From NCBI RefSeq assembly GCF_014196495.1, contig NZ_JACIDT010000003.1, positions 248,001-312,000 on the forward strand: a stretch of DNA of 64,000 bases, given 5' to 3'. The position numbers and the translations under genes were made by a program. The notes beneath the pieces were generated by a model. It saw nothing but the letters and a program-made list of their open reading frames with translations, was not told the origin of the DNA and searched no databases. Positions 55,004 through 64,000 of the stretch are shown piece after piece. Numbering within the stretch: position 1 is the stretch's first letter; each line of letters begins with the position of its first letter. This DNA is from Sphingobium jiangsuense. GTDB lineage: Bacteria > Pseudomonadota > Alphaproteobacteria > Sphingomonadales > Sphingomonadaceae.

Positions 55004-55627
55004 ATGAAGGTTGAAGTCAAAACCCTGGACGCAGGCAAGGCTGGCGACGTTGAACTGAACGACGCCGTTTTCGGCATCGAGCCTCGCGCCGACATCCTGC
55101 ACCGCGTCGTGACGTGGCAGCTGGAAAAGCGCCGCGCCCCAGCACGCGCCACTCGCGAGCGCAGCGATGTCGCCCGCACCGGCAAGAAGTTCGGCCGTCA
55201 GAAGGGCGGCGGCACCGCCCGTCACGGCGATCGCCGCGCTCCGATCTTCATCGGCGGCGGTAAGGCCCACGGCGCCCGCGCCCGCACCTTCGGCCATGAG
55301 CTGAACAAGAAGGTGCGCGCTCTGGGCCTGAAGATGGCGCTGTCCGCGAAGGCGAAGGCCGGGTCGCTGACCGTTCTCGACAATCTCGACGTCAAGGACG
55401 GCAAGACCAAGGCGCTCGCCGGGCAGCTCGAAAAGCTGGGCCTGAACAAGGCGCTGTTCATTGACGGCGACGCGATCAACGTCAGCTTCGCCAAGGCTTC
55501 GTCCAATCTGGTGGGCGTCAACGTCCTGCCGGCGGTCGGCGCCAATGTGTACGACATTCTGCGTGCCGACGCGCTGGTCCTGACCCGCGCCGCCGTGGAA
55601 AAGCTGGAGGCTCGCTTCAATGGCTAA
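55004..55627 (+). CDS. rplD: 50S ribosomal protein L4
   Basis: 207 residues; exit-tunnel protein and, in E. coli, repressor of the S10 operon. [32 protein letters not shown] is the tunnel loop; ends [18 protein letters not shown]. Begins 4 bases after rplC and overlaps rplW by 8 bases. Confidence 0.97.
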   Translation: MKVEVKTLDAGKAGDVELNDAVFGIEPRADILHRVVTWQLEKRRAPARATRERSDVARTGKKFGRQKGGGTARHGDRRAPIFIGGGKAHGARARTFGHELNKKVRALGLKMALSAKAKAGSLTVLDNLDVKDGKTKALAGQLEKLGLNKALFIDGDAINVSFAKASSNLVGVNVLPAVGANVYDILRADALVLTRAAVEKLEARFNG

Positions 55628-55934
55628 GAAACAGGCAGCGGTTGCGGATATCCGTCACTACGACGTTATCCTCGCTCCCCACATCACCGAGAAGGCGACT
55701 CTCCTCTCCGAAAACAACGCCGTGGTTTTCAAGGTGGCGGGTGACGCCACCAAGCCGGAAATCAAGGCGGCGGTGGAGGCGCTGTTCGGCGTGTCCGTGA
55801 AGGGCGTGAACACCATTGTCCAGAAGGGCAAGGTGAAGCGCTGGAAGGGCAAGCCCTATCAGCGCAGCGACTTCAAGAAAGCGATCGTCACGCTGGCCGA
55901 AGGCCAGTCGATTGACGTGACCAGCACGATCTGA
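55620..55934 (+). CDS. rplW: 50S ribosomal protein L23
   Basis: 104 residues; at the tunnel exit, docks trigger factor and [28 protein letters not shown] and [24 protein letters not shown]. Overlaps rplD by 8 bases. Confidence 0.97.
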   Translation: MAKKQAAVADIRHYDVILAPHITEKATLLSENNAVVFKVAGDATKPEIKAAVEALFGVSVKGVNTIVQKGKVKRWKGKPYQRSDFKKAIVTLAEGQSIDVTSTI

Positions 55935-55948
55935 GGCGAGGCAGGATC

Positions 55949-56785
55949 ATGGCACTAAAGCACTATAATCCGACCAGCCCCGCGCAGCGCGGCCTGATTC
56001 TGGTCGACCGCTCGCACCTGCACAAGGGCAAGCCCGTCAAGGCGCTGACCGAAGGCAAGCGCAAGACCGGTGGCCGCAACAACAAGGGTCACGTCACCAG
56101 CCGCGGCATCGCCGGCGGCCACAAGCAGCGCTATCGCATCGTCGATTTCAAGCGCCGCAAGTGGGACGTCGAGGGGACCGTCGAGCGTCTGGAATATGAC
56201 CCCAACCGCACGGCGTTCATCGCCCTCATCAAATATGAGGACGGCGAGCTGGCCTACATCATCGCGCCGCAGCGTCTGTCGGTCGGCGACAAGGTCGTCG
56301 CCGGCAAGAAGACCGACGTGAAGCCGGGCAACGCGATGGAACTCGGCCAGATGCCGGTCGGCACCATCTGCCACAATATCGAGATGAAGCCGGGCAAGGG
56401 TGGCCAGATCGCCCGTTCGGCGGGCACCTATGTGCAGCTCGTCGGCCGCGACCGGGGCATGGTGATCGTTCGCCTGAATTCGGGCGAGCAGCGCTATATC
56501 CGCGCGGACTGCATGGGCACCGTCGGCGCCGTGTCGAACCCCGACAACGCCAACACCAATCTCGCCAAGGCCGGCCGTAACCGCTGGCTGGGCCGCCGTC
56601 CGCTGACGCGCGGTGTCGCGAAGAACCCGGTCGACCACCCGCATGGCGGTGGTGAAGGCCGGACCTCCGGTGGTCGCCATCCGGTGACCCCGTGGGGCAA
56701 GCCGACCAAGGGTGCTCGTACCCGCAACAACAAGGCGACGGACAAGTTCATCATCCGTAGCCGTCACGCGAAGAAGAAGAGGTAA
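55949..56785 (+). CDS. rplB: 50S ribosomal protein L2
   Basis: 278 residues; near the peptidyl transferase centre. [28 protein letters not shown] at the front and the conserved [24 protein letters not shown], including the essential histidine region. Ends RSRHAKKKR. Confidence 0.98.
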   Translation: MALKHYNPTSPAQRGLILVDRSHLHKGKPVKALTEGKRKTGGRNNKGHVTSRGIAGGHKQRYRIVDFKRRKWDVEGTVERLEYDPNRTAFIALIKYEDGELAYIIAPQRLSVGDKVVAGKKTDVKPGNAMELGQMPVGTICHNIEMKPGKGGQIARSAGTYVQLVGRDRGMVIVRLNSGEQRYIRADCMGTVGAVSNPDNANTNLAKAGRNRWLGRRPLTRGVAKNPVDHPHGGGEGRTSGGRHPVTPWGKPTKGARTRNNKATDKFIIRSRHAKKKR

Positions 56786-56788
56786 GCG

Positions 56789-57067
56789 ATGGCTCGTTCC
56801 GTCTGGAAGGGTCCGTTTGTGGACCTGCATCTGCTGAAAAAGGCAGAATCCGCGCAGGAAGCGGGCGCGAAAGCTGGCCCGATCAAGACCTGGTCGCGCC
56901 GTTCGACCATCCTGCCGCAGTTCGTTGGCCTGACGTTCAACGTCTATAATGGCCGCAAGCACGTTCCCGTCTCGGTGAACGAGGACATGGTTGGGCACAA
57001 GCTGGGTGAGTTCGCGCCGACGCGCTTCTTCCCCGGTCACGCCGCCGACAAGAAGGGCAAGCGCTAA
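56789..57067 (+). CDS. rpsS: 30S ribosomal protein S19
   Basis: 92 residues; 30S head. [49 protein letters not shown] and [12 protein letters not shown]. Stop overlaps the rplV start by one base. Confidence 0.98.
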   Translation: MARSVWKGPFVDLHLLKKAESAQEAGAKAGPIKTWSRRSTILPQFVGLTFNVYNGRKHVPVSVNEDMVGHKLGEFAPTRFFPGHAADKKGKR

Positions 57068-57453
57068 TGGGCAAGGCAAAGGCTCCCCGTCGCGTGGGCG
57101 ACAATGAGGCGCTGTCCGTCGGCACCTCGATCCGCGGTTCGGCGCAGAAGCTGAACCTGGTTGCGGCGCTGATCCGCGGCCGCAAGGTCGAGGACGCGCT
57201 CAACATCCTCGCTTTCTCCAAGAAGGCGATGGCGGTCGACGTCCGCAAGGTGCTGGCCTCGGCCATCGCCAATGCGGAGAACAACCATAATCTCGACGTC
57301 GACTCGCTGGTCGTCGCCGAGGCGTCGGTCGGCAAGTCGATCACGATGAAGCGCTTCCACGCTCGCGGTCGCGGCAAGTCGACCCGCATTCTGAAGCCGT
57401 TCAGCCGGGTTCGGATCGTCGTGCGCGAACAGACTGAACAGGCGGAGGCGTAA
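57067..57453 (+). CDS. rplV: 50S ribosomal protein L22
   Basis: 128 residues; tunnel wall protein, binding region of macrolides. [28 protein letters not shown], and the tunnel loop [26 protein letters not shown]. Gap of 3 bases to rpsC. Confidence 0.98.
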   Translation: MGKAKAPRRVGDNEALSVGTSIRGSAQKLNLVAALIRGRKVEDALNILAFSKKAMAVDVRKVLASAIANAENNHNLDVDSLVVAEASVGKSITMKRFHARGRGKSTRILKPFSRVRIVVREQTEQAEA

Positions 57454-57456
57454 GTC

Positions 57457-58152
57457 ATGGGTCACAAGAGCAATCCGATCGGTCTGCGTCTTCAGATCAA
57501 CCGCACCTGGGACAGTCGCTGGTTCGCGGAAGGCCAGGATTATGGCCGTCTTCTGATGGAGGATCTGAAGATCCGCACCTTCATCATGAAGAAGCTGCCG
57601 CAGGCCGCGATCTCCAAGGTGGTGATCGAGCGTCCGGCCAAGCTGTGCCGCGTGTCGATCTATGCCGCCCGTCCGGGCGTCATCATCGGCAAGAAGGGCG
57701 CCGACATCGAGAAGCTGCGCAAGAAGCTGGGCGAATTCACCCAGTCCGACGTCAGCCTCAACATCGTCGAGATTCGCAAGCCGGAAATCGACGCGAAGCT
57801 CGTCGCGCAGGGCGTTGCCGACCAGCTGGAGCGCCGCATCGCCTTCCGCCGTGCGATGAAGCGCGCGGTGCAGTCCGCGCTGCGTCTGGGCGCCGAGGGC
57901 ATCAAGATCACCTGCGGCGGCCGTCTGGGCGGCGCGGAGATCGCGCGCACCGAATGGTATCGCGAAGGCCGCGTGCCGCTGCACACGCTGCGCGGTAACG
58001 TCGATTATGCCGAGGCCGAGGCCCACACCGCCTATGGCGTGTGCGGGATCAAGGTCTGGATCTTCAAGGGCGAAATCCTTGGCCACGATCCGATGGCGAC
58101 TGACCGGCTGATGATGGAGGCTCAAACCTCCGGCGTCCGTCCGGCGCACTGA
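57457..58152 (+). CDS. rpsC: 30S ribosomal protein S3
   Basis: 231 residues; mRNA entry and helicase site. [22 protein letters not shown] domain [21 protein letters not shown], then [16 protein letters not shown]. Normal length. Confidence 0.98.
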   Translation: MGHKSNPIGLRLQINRTWDSRWFAEGQDYGRLLMEDLKIRTFIMKKLPQAAISKVVIERPAKLCRVSIYAARPGVIIGKKGADIEKLRKKLGEFTQSDVSLNIVEIRKPEIDAKLVAQGVADQLERRIAFRRAMKRAVQSALRLGAEGIKITCGGRLGGAEIARTEWYREGRVPLHTLRGNVDYAEAEAHTAYGVCGIKVWIFKGEILGHDPMATDRLMMEAQTSGVRPAH

Positions 58153-58171
58153 GTTGAGAAGGTAGAGCGTC

Positions 58172-58606
58172 ATGCTGCAACCGAAGAAAATGAAATTCCG
58201 CAAGGCCTTCAAGGGCCGGATCAAGGGCGACGCCAAGGGCGGCAGCGCGCTTAATTTCGGCGCCTACGGCCTGAAGGCCCTTGAGCCGGAGCGGATCACC
58301 GCCCGCCAGATCGAGGCCGCGCGCCGTGCGATCCAGCGCCACCTGCGCCGTCAGGGCCGCCTGTGGATCCGCGTGTTCCCGGACGTGCCGGTGTCGAAGA
58401 AGCCCGCCGAGGTCCGTCAGGGCAAGGGCAAGGGCAGCATCGAATATTGGGCCGCCCGCGTGAAGCCGGGTCGCATCCTGTTCGAGCTGGACGGCGTGCC
58501 GGGTCCGCTCGCCGCCGAGGCTTTCTCGCGCGCCGCGATGAAGCTGCCGATCAAGACCAAGGTTGTTGCCCGCCTGGGCGACACCTCGCATCTGGGAGCC
58601 GAATAA
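58172..58606 (+). CDS. rplP: 50S ribosomal protein L16
   Basis: 144 residues; near the A-site of the peptidyl transferase centre. [48 protein letters not shown] and [23 protein letters not shown]. Overlaps rpmC by one base. Confidence 0.98.
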   Translation: MLQPKKMKFRKAFKGRIKGDAKGGSALNFGAYGLKALEPERITARQIEAARRAIQRHLRRQGRLWIRVFPDVPVSKKPAEVRQGKGKGSIEYWAARVKPGRILFELDGVPGPLAAEAFSRAAMKLPIKTKVVARLGDTSHLGAE

Positions 58607-58806
58607 TGACGAAGGTCACTGATCTGCGTGTCAAGTCGGACGACGAGCTTTCGGGCGAGCTCGCCAACCTGAAGAAGGAGCAGTTCAACCTGCGCTTCCA
58701 GGCGGCGACCAACCAGCTCGAAAAAGCGAGCCGGGTGCGCGAAGTGCGCCGCGACATCGCCCGTATCAAGACGCTGCAGGGCGAACGCGCCCGCGCGGCG
58801 AAGTAA
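58606..58806 (+). CDS. rpmC: 50S ribosomal protein L29
   Basis: 66 residues. [31 protein letters not shown] and [18 protein letters not shown], the standard two-helix L29. ATG 58606 overlaps the rplP stop; length fits the family. Confidence 0.97.
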   Translation: MTKVTDLRVKSDDELSGELANLKKEQFNLRFQAATNQLEKASRVREVRRDIARIKTLQGERARAAK

Positions 58807-58819
58807 GAAGGACACTATC

Positions 58820-59083
58820 ATGCCCAAGCGCGTGCTGACGGGAACGGTGGTTTCCGACAAGGGTGACAAGACGGTCGTGGTCCGCGTCGAGCGTAAGGTG
58901 AAGCACCCGCTCTACGGCAAGATCATCCGCCGTTCGAAGAAATATCATGCTCATGACGAGGCCAATGCCTATCATGAGGGCGAAACCGTCCGCATCGAGG
59001 AAACGGCGCCGATCTCGAAGCTCAAGACCTGGAAGGTCATCGAGCGGGTAGACACGCACAAGTCCCCGGAACAGGCGGCGTAA
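58820..59083 (+). CDS. rpsQ: 30S ribosomal protein S17
   Basis: 87 residues. [39 protein letters not shown] and [20 protein letters not shown]. The last gene before a strong internal terminator, so the transcript from rpsJ may end here. Confidence 0.98.
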   Translation: MPKRVLTGTVVSDKGDKTVVVRVERKVKHPLYGKIIRRSKKYHAHDEANAYHEGETVRIEETAPISKLKTWKVIERVDTHKSPEQAA

Positions 59084-59091
59084 GACGTTTT

Positions 59092-59129
59092 CCGGTCCCG
59101 ATGCAGATCGGGACCGGGGTCTGTTTTTT
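59092..59129 (+). terminator. Strong terminator between rpsQ and rplN
   Basis: CCGGTCCCGAT (59092-59102) pairs perfectly with ATCGGGACCGG (59107-59117) over a GCAG loop, then GGTCTG and TTTTTT. It separates the S10 and spc gene groups. Confidence 0.85.
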
Positions 59130-59250
59130 CGGCCCATGGCGTTTTCGGACCGTCGGATGCCTTGCATCTGGCGGAAAAGGCGCTAAAGGCCGGACCCGTT
59201 CAGGAACTACCGGAATATTCCGGCAAGCCAAATGAGAAGGAACCGGATCA
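59130..59250 (+). promoter_or_regulatory. spc leader with a perfect palindrome
   Basis: CCGGAATATTCCGG (59210-59223) is a 14-bp perfect palindrome 27 bp upstream of rplN. A promoter must lie in this stretch or upstream if the terminator is efficient; no clear -35/-10 pair is visible to me. GAGAAGGAACC is the rplN ribosome-binding site. Confidence 0.45.
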
Positions 59251-59619
59251 ATGATCCAGATGCAATCCAATCTTGAGGTCGCCGACAACAGCGGCGCCAA
59301 GCGCGTTCAGTGCATCAAGGTGCTGGGCGGCTCCAAGCGGCGCACCGCGGGCGTCGGCGACGTGATCGTCGTCTCCGTCAAGGACGCGCAGCCCAAGGGC
59401 CGTGTGAAGAAGGGCGACGTGCACCGCGCGGTGATCGTCCGCACCGCGAAGGACGTGCGCCGCGCCGACGGCAGCGTCATCCGCTTCGACAGCAACGCCG
59501 CCGTTCTGGTCGGCAAGAACGACGAGCCGATCGGCACCCGTATCTTCGGCCCGGTGGTTCGCGAGCTGCGCGCGAAGAACTTCATGAAGATCATCAGCCT
59601 CGCGCCGGAGGTGCTGTAA
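59251..59619 (+). CDS. rplN: 50S ribosomal protein L14
   Basis: 122 residues; 50S interface protein. [50 protein letters not shown] and [28 protein letters not shown]. First gene of the spc group; overlaps rplX by one base. Confidence 0.98.
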   Translation: MIQMQSNLEVADNSGAKRVQCIKVLGGSKRRTAGVGDVIVVSVKDAQPKGRVKKGDVHRAVIVRTAKDVRRADGSVIRFDSNAAVLVGKNDEPIGTRIFGPVVRELRAKNFMKIISLAPEVL

Positions 59620-59930
59620 TGAGCGCCGCACGGATCAAGAAGGGCGACACCGTCGTCGTGCTCGCGGGCAAGGACAAGGGCCGCACCGGCTCCGTCCTGC
59701 AGGTCTTCCCGAAGGATGACAAGGTGCTGGTCGACGGCATCAACGTGCATGCCCGTCACCGCAAGCCCGATCAGCTGAACCCGCAGGGCGGCATCGAGCG
59801 CCGGCCCGCGCCGCTGCACATTTCCAATGTCGCGATCGCCGGCAAGGATGGCAAGGCCACCCGCGTCCGCTTCGAAGAGCGCGACGGCAAGAAGGTCCGC
59901 GTGGCCGTCAAGTCCGGGGAGGTCATCTGA
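59619..59930 (+). CDS. rplX: 50S ribosomal protein L24
   Basis: 103 residues; assembly initiator. [28 protein letters not shown] (KOW motif), [19 protein letters not shown]. Overlaps rplE by one base. Confidence 0.98.
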   Translation: MSAARIKKGDTVVVLAGKDKGRTGSVLQVFPKDDKVLVDGINVHARHRKPDQLNPQGGIERRPAPLHISNVAIAGKDGKATRVRFEERDGKKVRVAVKSGEVI

Positions 59931-60505
59931 TGGCTGACAAATATACTCCGCGCCTCAAGTCGCTCTACGACGAGACGATCATCAAGGCGATGACCGAGAA
60001 GTTCGGCTATGCGAACCCGATGCAGATTCCGCGGATCGAGAAGATCACGCTGAACATGGGCGTCGGCGAAGCGACGCAGGACAAGAAGAAGGTCACCTCG
60101 GCCGCCGAGGAAATGGAGCTGATCGCCGGGCAGAAGCCGGTCATCACCAAGGCGAAGAAGTCGATCGCGCAGTTCAAGCTGCGCGAGGGCATGCCGATCG
60201 GTGCGAAGGTCACGCTGCGCCGCGAGCGCATGTACGAGTTCCTCGATCGCCTGATCACCATCGCGATGCCCCGCATCCGCGACTTCCGCGGCCTGAACCC
60301 GAAGTCATTCGACGGCCGCGGCAACTATGCGTTCGGGATCAAGGAACAGATCATCTTCCCGGAAATCAACTATGACCGCATCGACAAGGTGCGCGGCATG
60401 GACATCATCGTTACCACCACCGCGAACACGGACGAAGAAGCGCGCGAACTGCTGCGCCTGTTCGGTTTCCCGTTCCCGGTCGAAGAGGAAAAGCAGGCCG
60501 CCTGA
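59930..60505 (+). CDS. rplE: 50S ribosomal protein L5
   Basis: 191 residues; binds 5S r[73 protein letters not shown]. Normal length. Confidence 0.98.
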   Translation: MADKYTPRLKSLYDETIIKAMTEKFGYANPMQIPRIEKITLNMGVGEATQDKKKVTSAAEEMELIAGQKPVITKAKKSIAQFKLREGMPIGAKVTLRRERMYEFLDRLITIAMPRIRDFRGLNPKSFDGRGNYAFGIKEQIIFPEINYDRIDKVRGMDIIVTTTANTDEEARELLRLFGFPFPVEEEKQAA

Positions 60506-60543
60506 GGGCGCGCCTGCTTCAAGGAAGGAAGAGAACTTAAGTC

Positions 60544-60849
60544 ATGGCGAAACTGAGTTCCATCAACAAGAATGAGCGTCGCAAGAAGCTGGTCAAGAAA
60601 TATGCCGGCCGTTATGCGAAGCTGAAGGCGATTGCTGCCGATACGTCGCTCGACGACACGGAACGGCTGATCGCGCGTCTGAAGATGGCCGAGATCCCCC
60701 GCAACGGCAATCCGACCCGGATCCGCAACCGTTGCGAGCTGACCGGCCGTCCGCGCGCCTATTATCGCAAGTTCCGTCTCTGCCGCGTGCAGCTGCGCGA
60801 TCTGGCCAACAAGGGCCTGATCCCCGGCGTCACCAAGTCGAGCTGGTAA
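60544..60849 (+). CDS. rpsN: 30S ribosomal protein S14
   Basis: 101 residues, the long zinc-independent (C-minus) form of S14: [62 protein letters not shown]. No zinc CxxC pairs, as usual in alphaproteobacteria. Confidence 0.98.
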   Translation: MAKLSSINKNERRKKLVKKYAGRYAKLKAIAADTSLDDTERLIARLKMAEIPRNGNPTRIRNRCELTGRPRAYYRKFRLCRVQLRDLANKGLIPGVTKSSW

Positions 60850-60861
60850 GGATAGACCAAC

Positions 60862-61257
60862 ATGGCATTGACCGATCCTCTGGGTGATATGCTCACCCGC
60901 ATCCGCAACGGCCAGCAGGCGCGCAAGGACAGCGTCGTGACCCCGGCTTCGAAGCTGCGCGCGCGCGTCCTCGACGTGTTGCAGCGCGAAGGCTATATCC
61001 GCGGTTACAGCGAAGAGCAGCTGGGCAAGCATCCCGGCCTGCGCATCGAGCTGAAATATTTCGAGGGCCAGCCGGCGATCAAGCATGTCGCCCGCGTGTC
61101 CAAGCCCGGCCGCCGCGTCTATTCCGGCAGCAAGGAATTGCCGATCGTGCGCAACGGCCTCGGCATCACCATCGTTTCGACGCCGCGCGGCGTTCTGTCC
61201 GACGCCGAGGCGCGCGACCAGAATGTCGGTGGCGAAGTGCTGGCGGAGGTGTTCTGA
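60862..61257 (+). CDS. rpsH: 30S ribosomal protein S8
   Basis: 131 residues; central-domain assembly and, in E. coli, repressor of the spc operon. [53 protein letters not shown]. Stop overlaps the rplF start. Confidence 0.98.
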   Translation: MALTDPLGDMLTRIRNGQQARKDSVVTPASKLRARVLDVLQREGYIRGYSEEQLGKHPGLRIELKYFEGQPAIKHVARVSKPGRRVYSGSKELPIVRNGLGITIVSTPRGVLSDAEARDQNVGGEVLAEVF

Positions 61258-61790
61258 TGAGCCGTACCGGAAAGAAGCCGGTTGCAATCCCGGCAGGTGT
61301 CACCGCGTCCATCCAGGACGGCCAGGTGTCGGTGAAGGGTCCGAAGGGCACGCTCAGCATGCCGCTGTCGGACGAGGTCACTTACACGCTGGAGGACGGC
61401 GCTCTGACCGTCGCTCCCGTCAACGACAGCAAGCGCGCGCGCTCCTTCTGGGGCATGCAGCGCACGCTGGTGCAGAATCTGGTGACCGGCGTGACCGAGG
61501 GCTATACCAAGGTACTGGAGATCACCGGTGTCGGCTATCGCGCCGCCGCTCAGGGCAAGACCCTGAAGCTGCAGCTCGGCTACAGCCATGACGTCGATTA
61601 TGCGATCCCCGAAGGGATCGAGATCAAGACGCCGGACAACACCACCGTGGAAATCAGCGGGATCGACAAGCAGAAGGTCGGTCAGGTTGCCGCCGAAATC
61701 CGTCGCTGGAGGAAGCCCGAACCCTATAAGGGCAAGGGTATCAAATATCGCGGTGAGTTCATCTTCCGCAAAGAAGGCAAGAAGAAGTAA
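61257..61790 (+). CDS. rplF: 50S ribosomal protein L6
   Basis: 177 residues. [73 protein letters not shown]. Normal length; overlaps rpsH by one base. Confidence 0.98.
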   Translation: MSRTGKKPVAIPAGVTASIQDGQVSVKGPKGTLSMPLSDEVTYTLEDGALTVAPVNDSKRARSFWGMQRTLVQNLVTGVTEGYTKVLEITGVGYRAAAQGKTLKLQLGYSHDVDYAIPEGIEIKTPDNTTVEISGIDKQKVGQVAAEIRRWRKPEPYKGKGIKYRGEFIFRKEGKKK

Positions 61791-61793
61791 GCC

Positions 61794-62147
61794 ATGGCGA
61801 AACTCTCTCTCTTCGAGCGGCGCCGTCGCCGCGTTCGCACCGCCCTCAAGGCTCGCTCCGGCGCTCGTCCGCGTTTGTCGGTTCACCGTTCGGGCCAGCA
61901 TATCTATGCCCAGGTCATTGATGACGCGCGCGGTCATACCGTCGCGGCCGCCTCGACGCTGGACAAGGATCTGCGTGGCACCTCCGGTTGCAACTCGGCC
62001 GCCGCCGCCGAAGTCGGCAAGCGCATCGCCGCTGCCGCCGTCAAGGCCGGCGTCACCAAGGTTGTGTTCGACCGGGGCGGTTTCCTGTTCCATGGCCGCG
62101 TGAAGGCGCTGGCCGATGCTGCTCGTGAAGGCGGGCTGGAGTTCTGA
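61794..62147 (+). CDS. rplR: 50S ribosomal protein L18
   Basis: 117 residues; 5S rRNA binder. [36 protein letters not shown] and [28 protein letters not shown]. Separated by 3 bases from rplF. Confidence 0.98.
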   Translation: MAKLSLFERRRRRVRTALKARSGARPRLSVHRSGQHIYAQVIDDARGHTVAAASTLDKDLRGTSGCNSAAAAEVGKRIAAAAVKAGVTKVVFDRGGFLFHGRVKALADAAREGGLEF

Positions 62148-62148
62148 T

Positions 62149-62838
62149 ATGGCGGATGAAGTGAACAACGAAGTCGGCGCCACCACCGGCGCTCCCGAAG
62201 CAGAAGGCCGTGGCCCGCGCCGTGGCCGGGGCGGCGATCGCAACCGGGGCGAGCGTGGTGGCCGTGGCCGCCGCGACGACCGCCGCGCCCAGGAAGACCA
62301 GGGCGAGGAACTGATCGAGAAGCTGGTCCACATCAACCGCGTCAGCAAGACCGTGAAGGGCGGCAAGCGCTTCGGTTTCGCCGCGCTGGTCGTGGTCGGC
62401 GACGGCAAGGGCCGGGTCGGTTTCGGTCATGGCAAGGCGCGCGAAGTGCCCGAGGCGATCAGCAAGGCCACTGCTTCCGCGAAGAAGAAGATGGTCCGCG
62501 TTCCGCTGAAGGAAGGCCGCACGCTGCATCATGACGGTCGTGGCCATTTCGGCGCCGGCCAGGTGACCGTCCGTTCGGCGCCCGCCGGTACCGGCATCAT
62601 CGCCGGTGGTCCGATGCGCGCCGTGTTCGAGAGCCTGGGCGTCGCGGACGTCGTCACCAAGTCGGTCGGCACGTCGAACCCCTACAACATGATCCGTGCG
62701 ACCTTCGAGGCGCTCGTCGAGCAGACCAGCCCGAAGTCGGTCGCCCAGCGTCGCGGCAAGAAGGTCGCCGACCTGCTGCGTCGCGGCGGCGCCTCCGCCG
62801 AGGTGGCGCAGGTCGAAGCCGAAGCGATTGCGGAGTAA
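62149..62838 (+). CDS. rpsE: 30S ribosomal protein S5
   Basis: 229 residues; accuracy and spectinomycin-site protein. The conserved part begins about residue 50 ([21 protein letters not shown]) and includes [24 protein letters not shown] and STP-like C-terminus. The N-terminal 45 residues are Gly/Arg-rich ([25 protein letters not shown]), an extension common in sphingomonads and longer than in E. coli (167 aa). Confidence 0.97.
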   Translation: MADEVNNEVGATTGAPEAEGRGPRRGRGGDRNRGERGGRGRRDDRRAQEDQGEELIEKLVHINRVSKTVKGGKRFGFAALVVVGDGKGRVGFGHGKAREVPEAISKATASAKKKMVRVPLKEGRTLHHDGRGHFGAGQVTVRSAPAGTGIIAGGPMRAVFESLGVADVVTKSVGTSNPYNMIRATFEALVEQTSPKSVAQRRGKKVADLLRRGGASAEVAQVEAEAIAE

Positions 62839-62843
62839 GAGCG

Positions 62844-63020
62844 ATGGCGAAAATCAAGATCAAGCAGGTCGGTTCGCCGATCCGTCGTCCCGAAGCCCAG
62901 CGCAAGATCCTGATCGGTCTGGGCCTCAACAAGATGCACCGCGTGGTAGAGCTGGAAGACACCGCCGAAGTGCGCGGCGCGATCGCCAAGCTGCCCCATC
63001 TGGTGCAGGTGGTCGACTGA
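62844..63020 (+). CDS. rpmD: 50S ribosomal protein L30
   Basis: 58 residues: [20 protein letters not shown] then [27 protein letters not shown] and [10 protein letters not shown]. Complete L30. GAGCG upstream, 5 bases after the rpsE stop. Confidence 0.96.
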   Translation: MAKIKIKQVGSPIRRPEAQRKILIGLGLNKMHRVVELEDTAEVRGAIAKLPHLVQVVD

Positions 63021-63155
63021 GCAAATTCCGATCATCCCTTTCGGGATGGACGAACAGGGGCGGGGCGGCTACAGGCTGCCCCTTCCTTATTATTCGGTGA
63101 TGGGGCTCCTGGCTCCTTCACCATGGCGCGAACATAGCGAAAGCGAGTGCAAGAC

Positions 63156-63683
63156 ATGAAACTGAACGAACTCAACGACAATCAGGGCGCCCGCAAGGGC
63201 CGCATGCGCGTGGGCCGTGGCATCGGCTCCGGCAAGGGCAAGACCGCCGGACGCGGCCAGAAGGGTGCGAAGGCGCGTTCGGGCGTCAGCATCAACGGCT
63301 TCGAGGGCGGCCAGATGCCGCTCCACATGCGCCTGCCGAAGCGCGGTTTCAACAACCCCTTCGCCAAGGACTATGCCGAAGTGAACCTCGGCGCGGTGCA
63401 GAAGGTGGTCGACGCGGGCAAGCTCGATGCGTCGGCGCTCGTCGATCACGCGGCGCTCAGGGCCGCCGGTCTCGCCCGTGGCGGCAAGGACGGCGTGCGC
63501 CTGCTCGGCAAGGGCGAACTGACCGCCAAGGTCAGCTTCTCGGTCGCCGGCGCGTCGAAGGGCGCGATCGAGGCCGTCGAGAAGGCCGGTGGCAAGGTCG
63601 ACGTGATCGCCGTGGTCAGCGCCGCCGAAAAGGCCGCTGCCAAGAAGGGCAGTGCGAAGAAGGCCGCAGCCAACAAGGGCTGA
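63156..63683 (+). CDS. rplO: 50S ribosomal protein L15
   Basis: 175 residues. [62 protein letters not shown], with a Lys/Ala-rich tail ([15 protein letters not shown]). It follows rpmD after 135 bp; start at 63156 is the family start. A terminator follows directly. Confidence 0.97.
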   Translation: MKLNELNDNQGARKGRMRVGRGIGSGKGKTAGRGQKGAKARSGVSINGFEGGQMPLHMRLPKRGFNNPFAKDYAEVNLGAVQKVVDAGKLDASALVDHAALRAAGLARGGKDGVRLLGKGELTAKVSFSVAGASKGAIEAVEKAGGKVDVIAVVSAAEKAAAKKGSAKKAAANKG

Positions 63684-63705
63684 ACCATAGTCCTGTTCGA
63701 ATTCC

Positions 63706-63745
63706 AAAGCCTCGCTGCCCGATCCGGGAGCGGGGCTTTGTTTTT
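63706..63745 (+). terminator. Terminator after rplO
   Basis: AAAGCCTCGCT (63706-63716) pairs with AGCGGGGCTTT (63729-63739), one G-U, inner CCC/GGG pairs, then GTTTTTG. It ends the ribosomal operon at rplO. Confidence 0.85.
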
Positions 63746-64000
63746 GCCGCCATGGTTCTTGAGACGGTTGATGGTCGATGGGAGGGTTTCAGCCAATAGC
63801 TGGCAACCATCGCGTCATGCCAGCGCAGGCTGGCATCTTGGGATATGGCGCGCGACATGGCCTACGATCTGGGGTGACGGTAAAGGCGAAGGTCCGCTAA
63901 CCGCTCCCAAGCCGTCTCCGGGCCGGTTCATATCAATGGCATTGCCCTGTTTTTCATGGCTGCCATGCGACCCAAGTAGCATTGCGCGCTTGCGTGGCGC
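63746..64000. other. Downstream region, no gene seen
   Basis: Contains the dispersed repeat at 63813-63843 and otherwise no coding sequence with a credible start; no secY begins within the window. Confidence 0.55.
63813..63843. repeat. Dispersed repeat, second copy of TGCCAGCG-AGGCTGGCA type
   Basis: CGTCATGCCAGCGCAGGCTGGCATCTTGGGA, two differences from the copy at 14074-14104 in the same orientation. Confidence 0.75.

Overview
The window reads as the chromosome of a GC-rich alphaproteobacterium of the Sphingomonadaceae (Sphingobium, Sphingomonas or a relative). The evidence is the str-S10-spc ribosomal gene order, an Atm1 exporter close to the Novosphingobium protein, a LigW-type 5-carboxyvanillate decarboxylase, and the dispersed CTTCGACAAGCTCAGG-type and TGCCAGCG-AGGCTGGCA repeats common in this group. 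The host DNA is dense, high-GC and mostly ordinary.

Layout. 1-9.1 kb: end of an ammonium transporter, a small phosphatase, Atm1, dapD with a HAD phosphatase and mtgA overlapping by ATGA junctions, adenosine kinase, a lipoprotein and queG. 9.1-13.0 kb: a three-gene envelope operon (FAD oxidoreductase, GtrA, GT-C-like membrane protein). 13.1-17.7 kb: small envelope proteins and class Ia ribonucleotide reductase nrdAB, with two NrdR-box-like sites exactly 31 bp apart upstream. 18.1-21.2 kb: class I and class II fumarases side by side. 21.3-25.3 kb: an MBL hydrolase and an HxlR regulator divergent from a DUF1428-VOC-SRPBCC operon. 40.7-46.4 kb: aromatic (lignin-type) catabolism with ligW, an AAHS-type MFS transporter and two MDR dehydrogenases. 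46.7-48.7 kb: DUF805, bactofilin and M23 peptidase. 48.9-63.7 kb: rpsL-rpsG-fusA-tuf and the S10-spc genes through rplO, with several terminator-like hairpins between them.

The accessory part is a 13.6-kb lower-GC island (26433-40071) integrated in comM (yifB). A large serine integrase lies at its left end. Removing the island at a CA dinucleotide restores one 502-codon comM frame, so both att sites can be placed. Its main cargo is a complete His-Xaa-Ser (HXS) RiPP-like system on the minus strand: the exported precursor HxsA with eight HxS units, HxsD, and two translationally coupled radical SAM maturases, HxsB and HxsC. The rest is a DUF6641 protein, a small resolvase with a res-like inverted repeat, an unidentified gene split by an IS21-family element with a clean 7-bp target duplication, two unidentified genes ending in an attenuator-like leader, a membrane SNase-like protein and small ORFs.

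Five copies of a 13-15 bp dyad, CCACTA-N-TAGTGG, sit between the island's gene blocks, and two of them extend into 21-bp inverted repeats that bracket the resolvase. This looks like a cassette-boundary or recombination signal and is the most novel structure I see. The HXS gene families are already known; the product and role here are not. Because the island breaks comM, the host is probably deficient in ComM-dependent recombination during transformation until the island excises.
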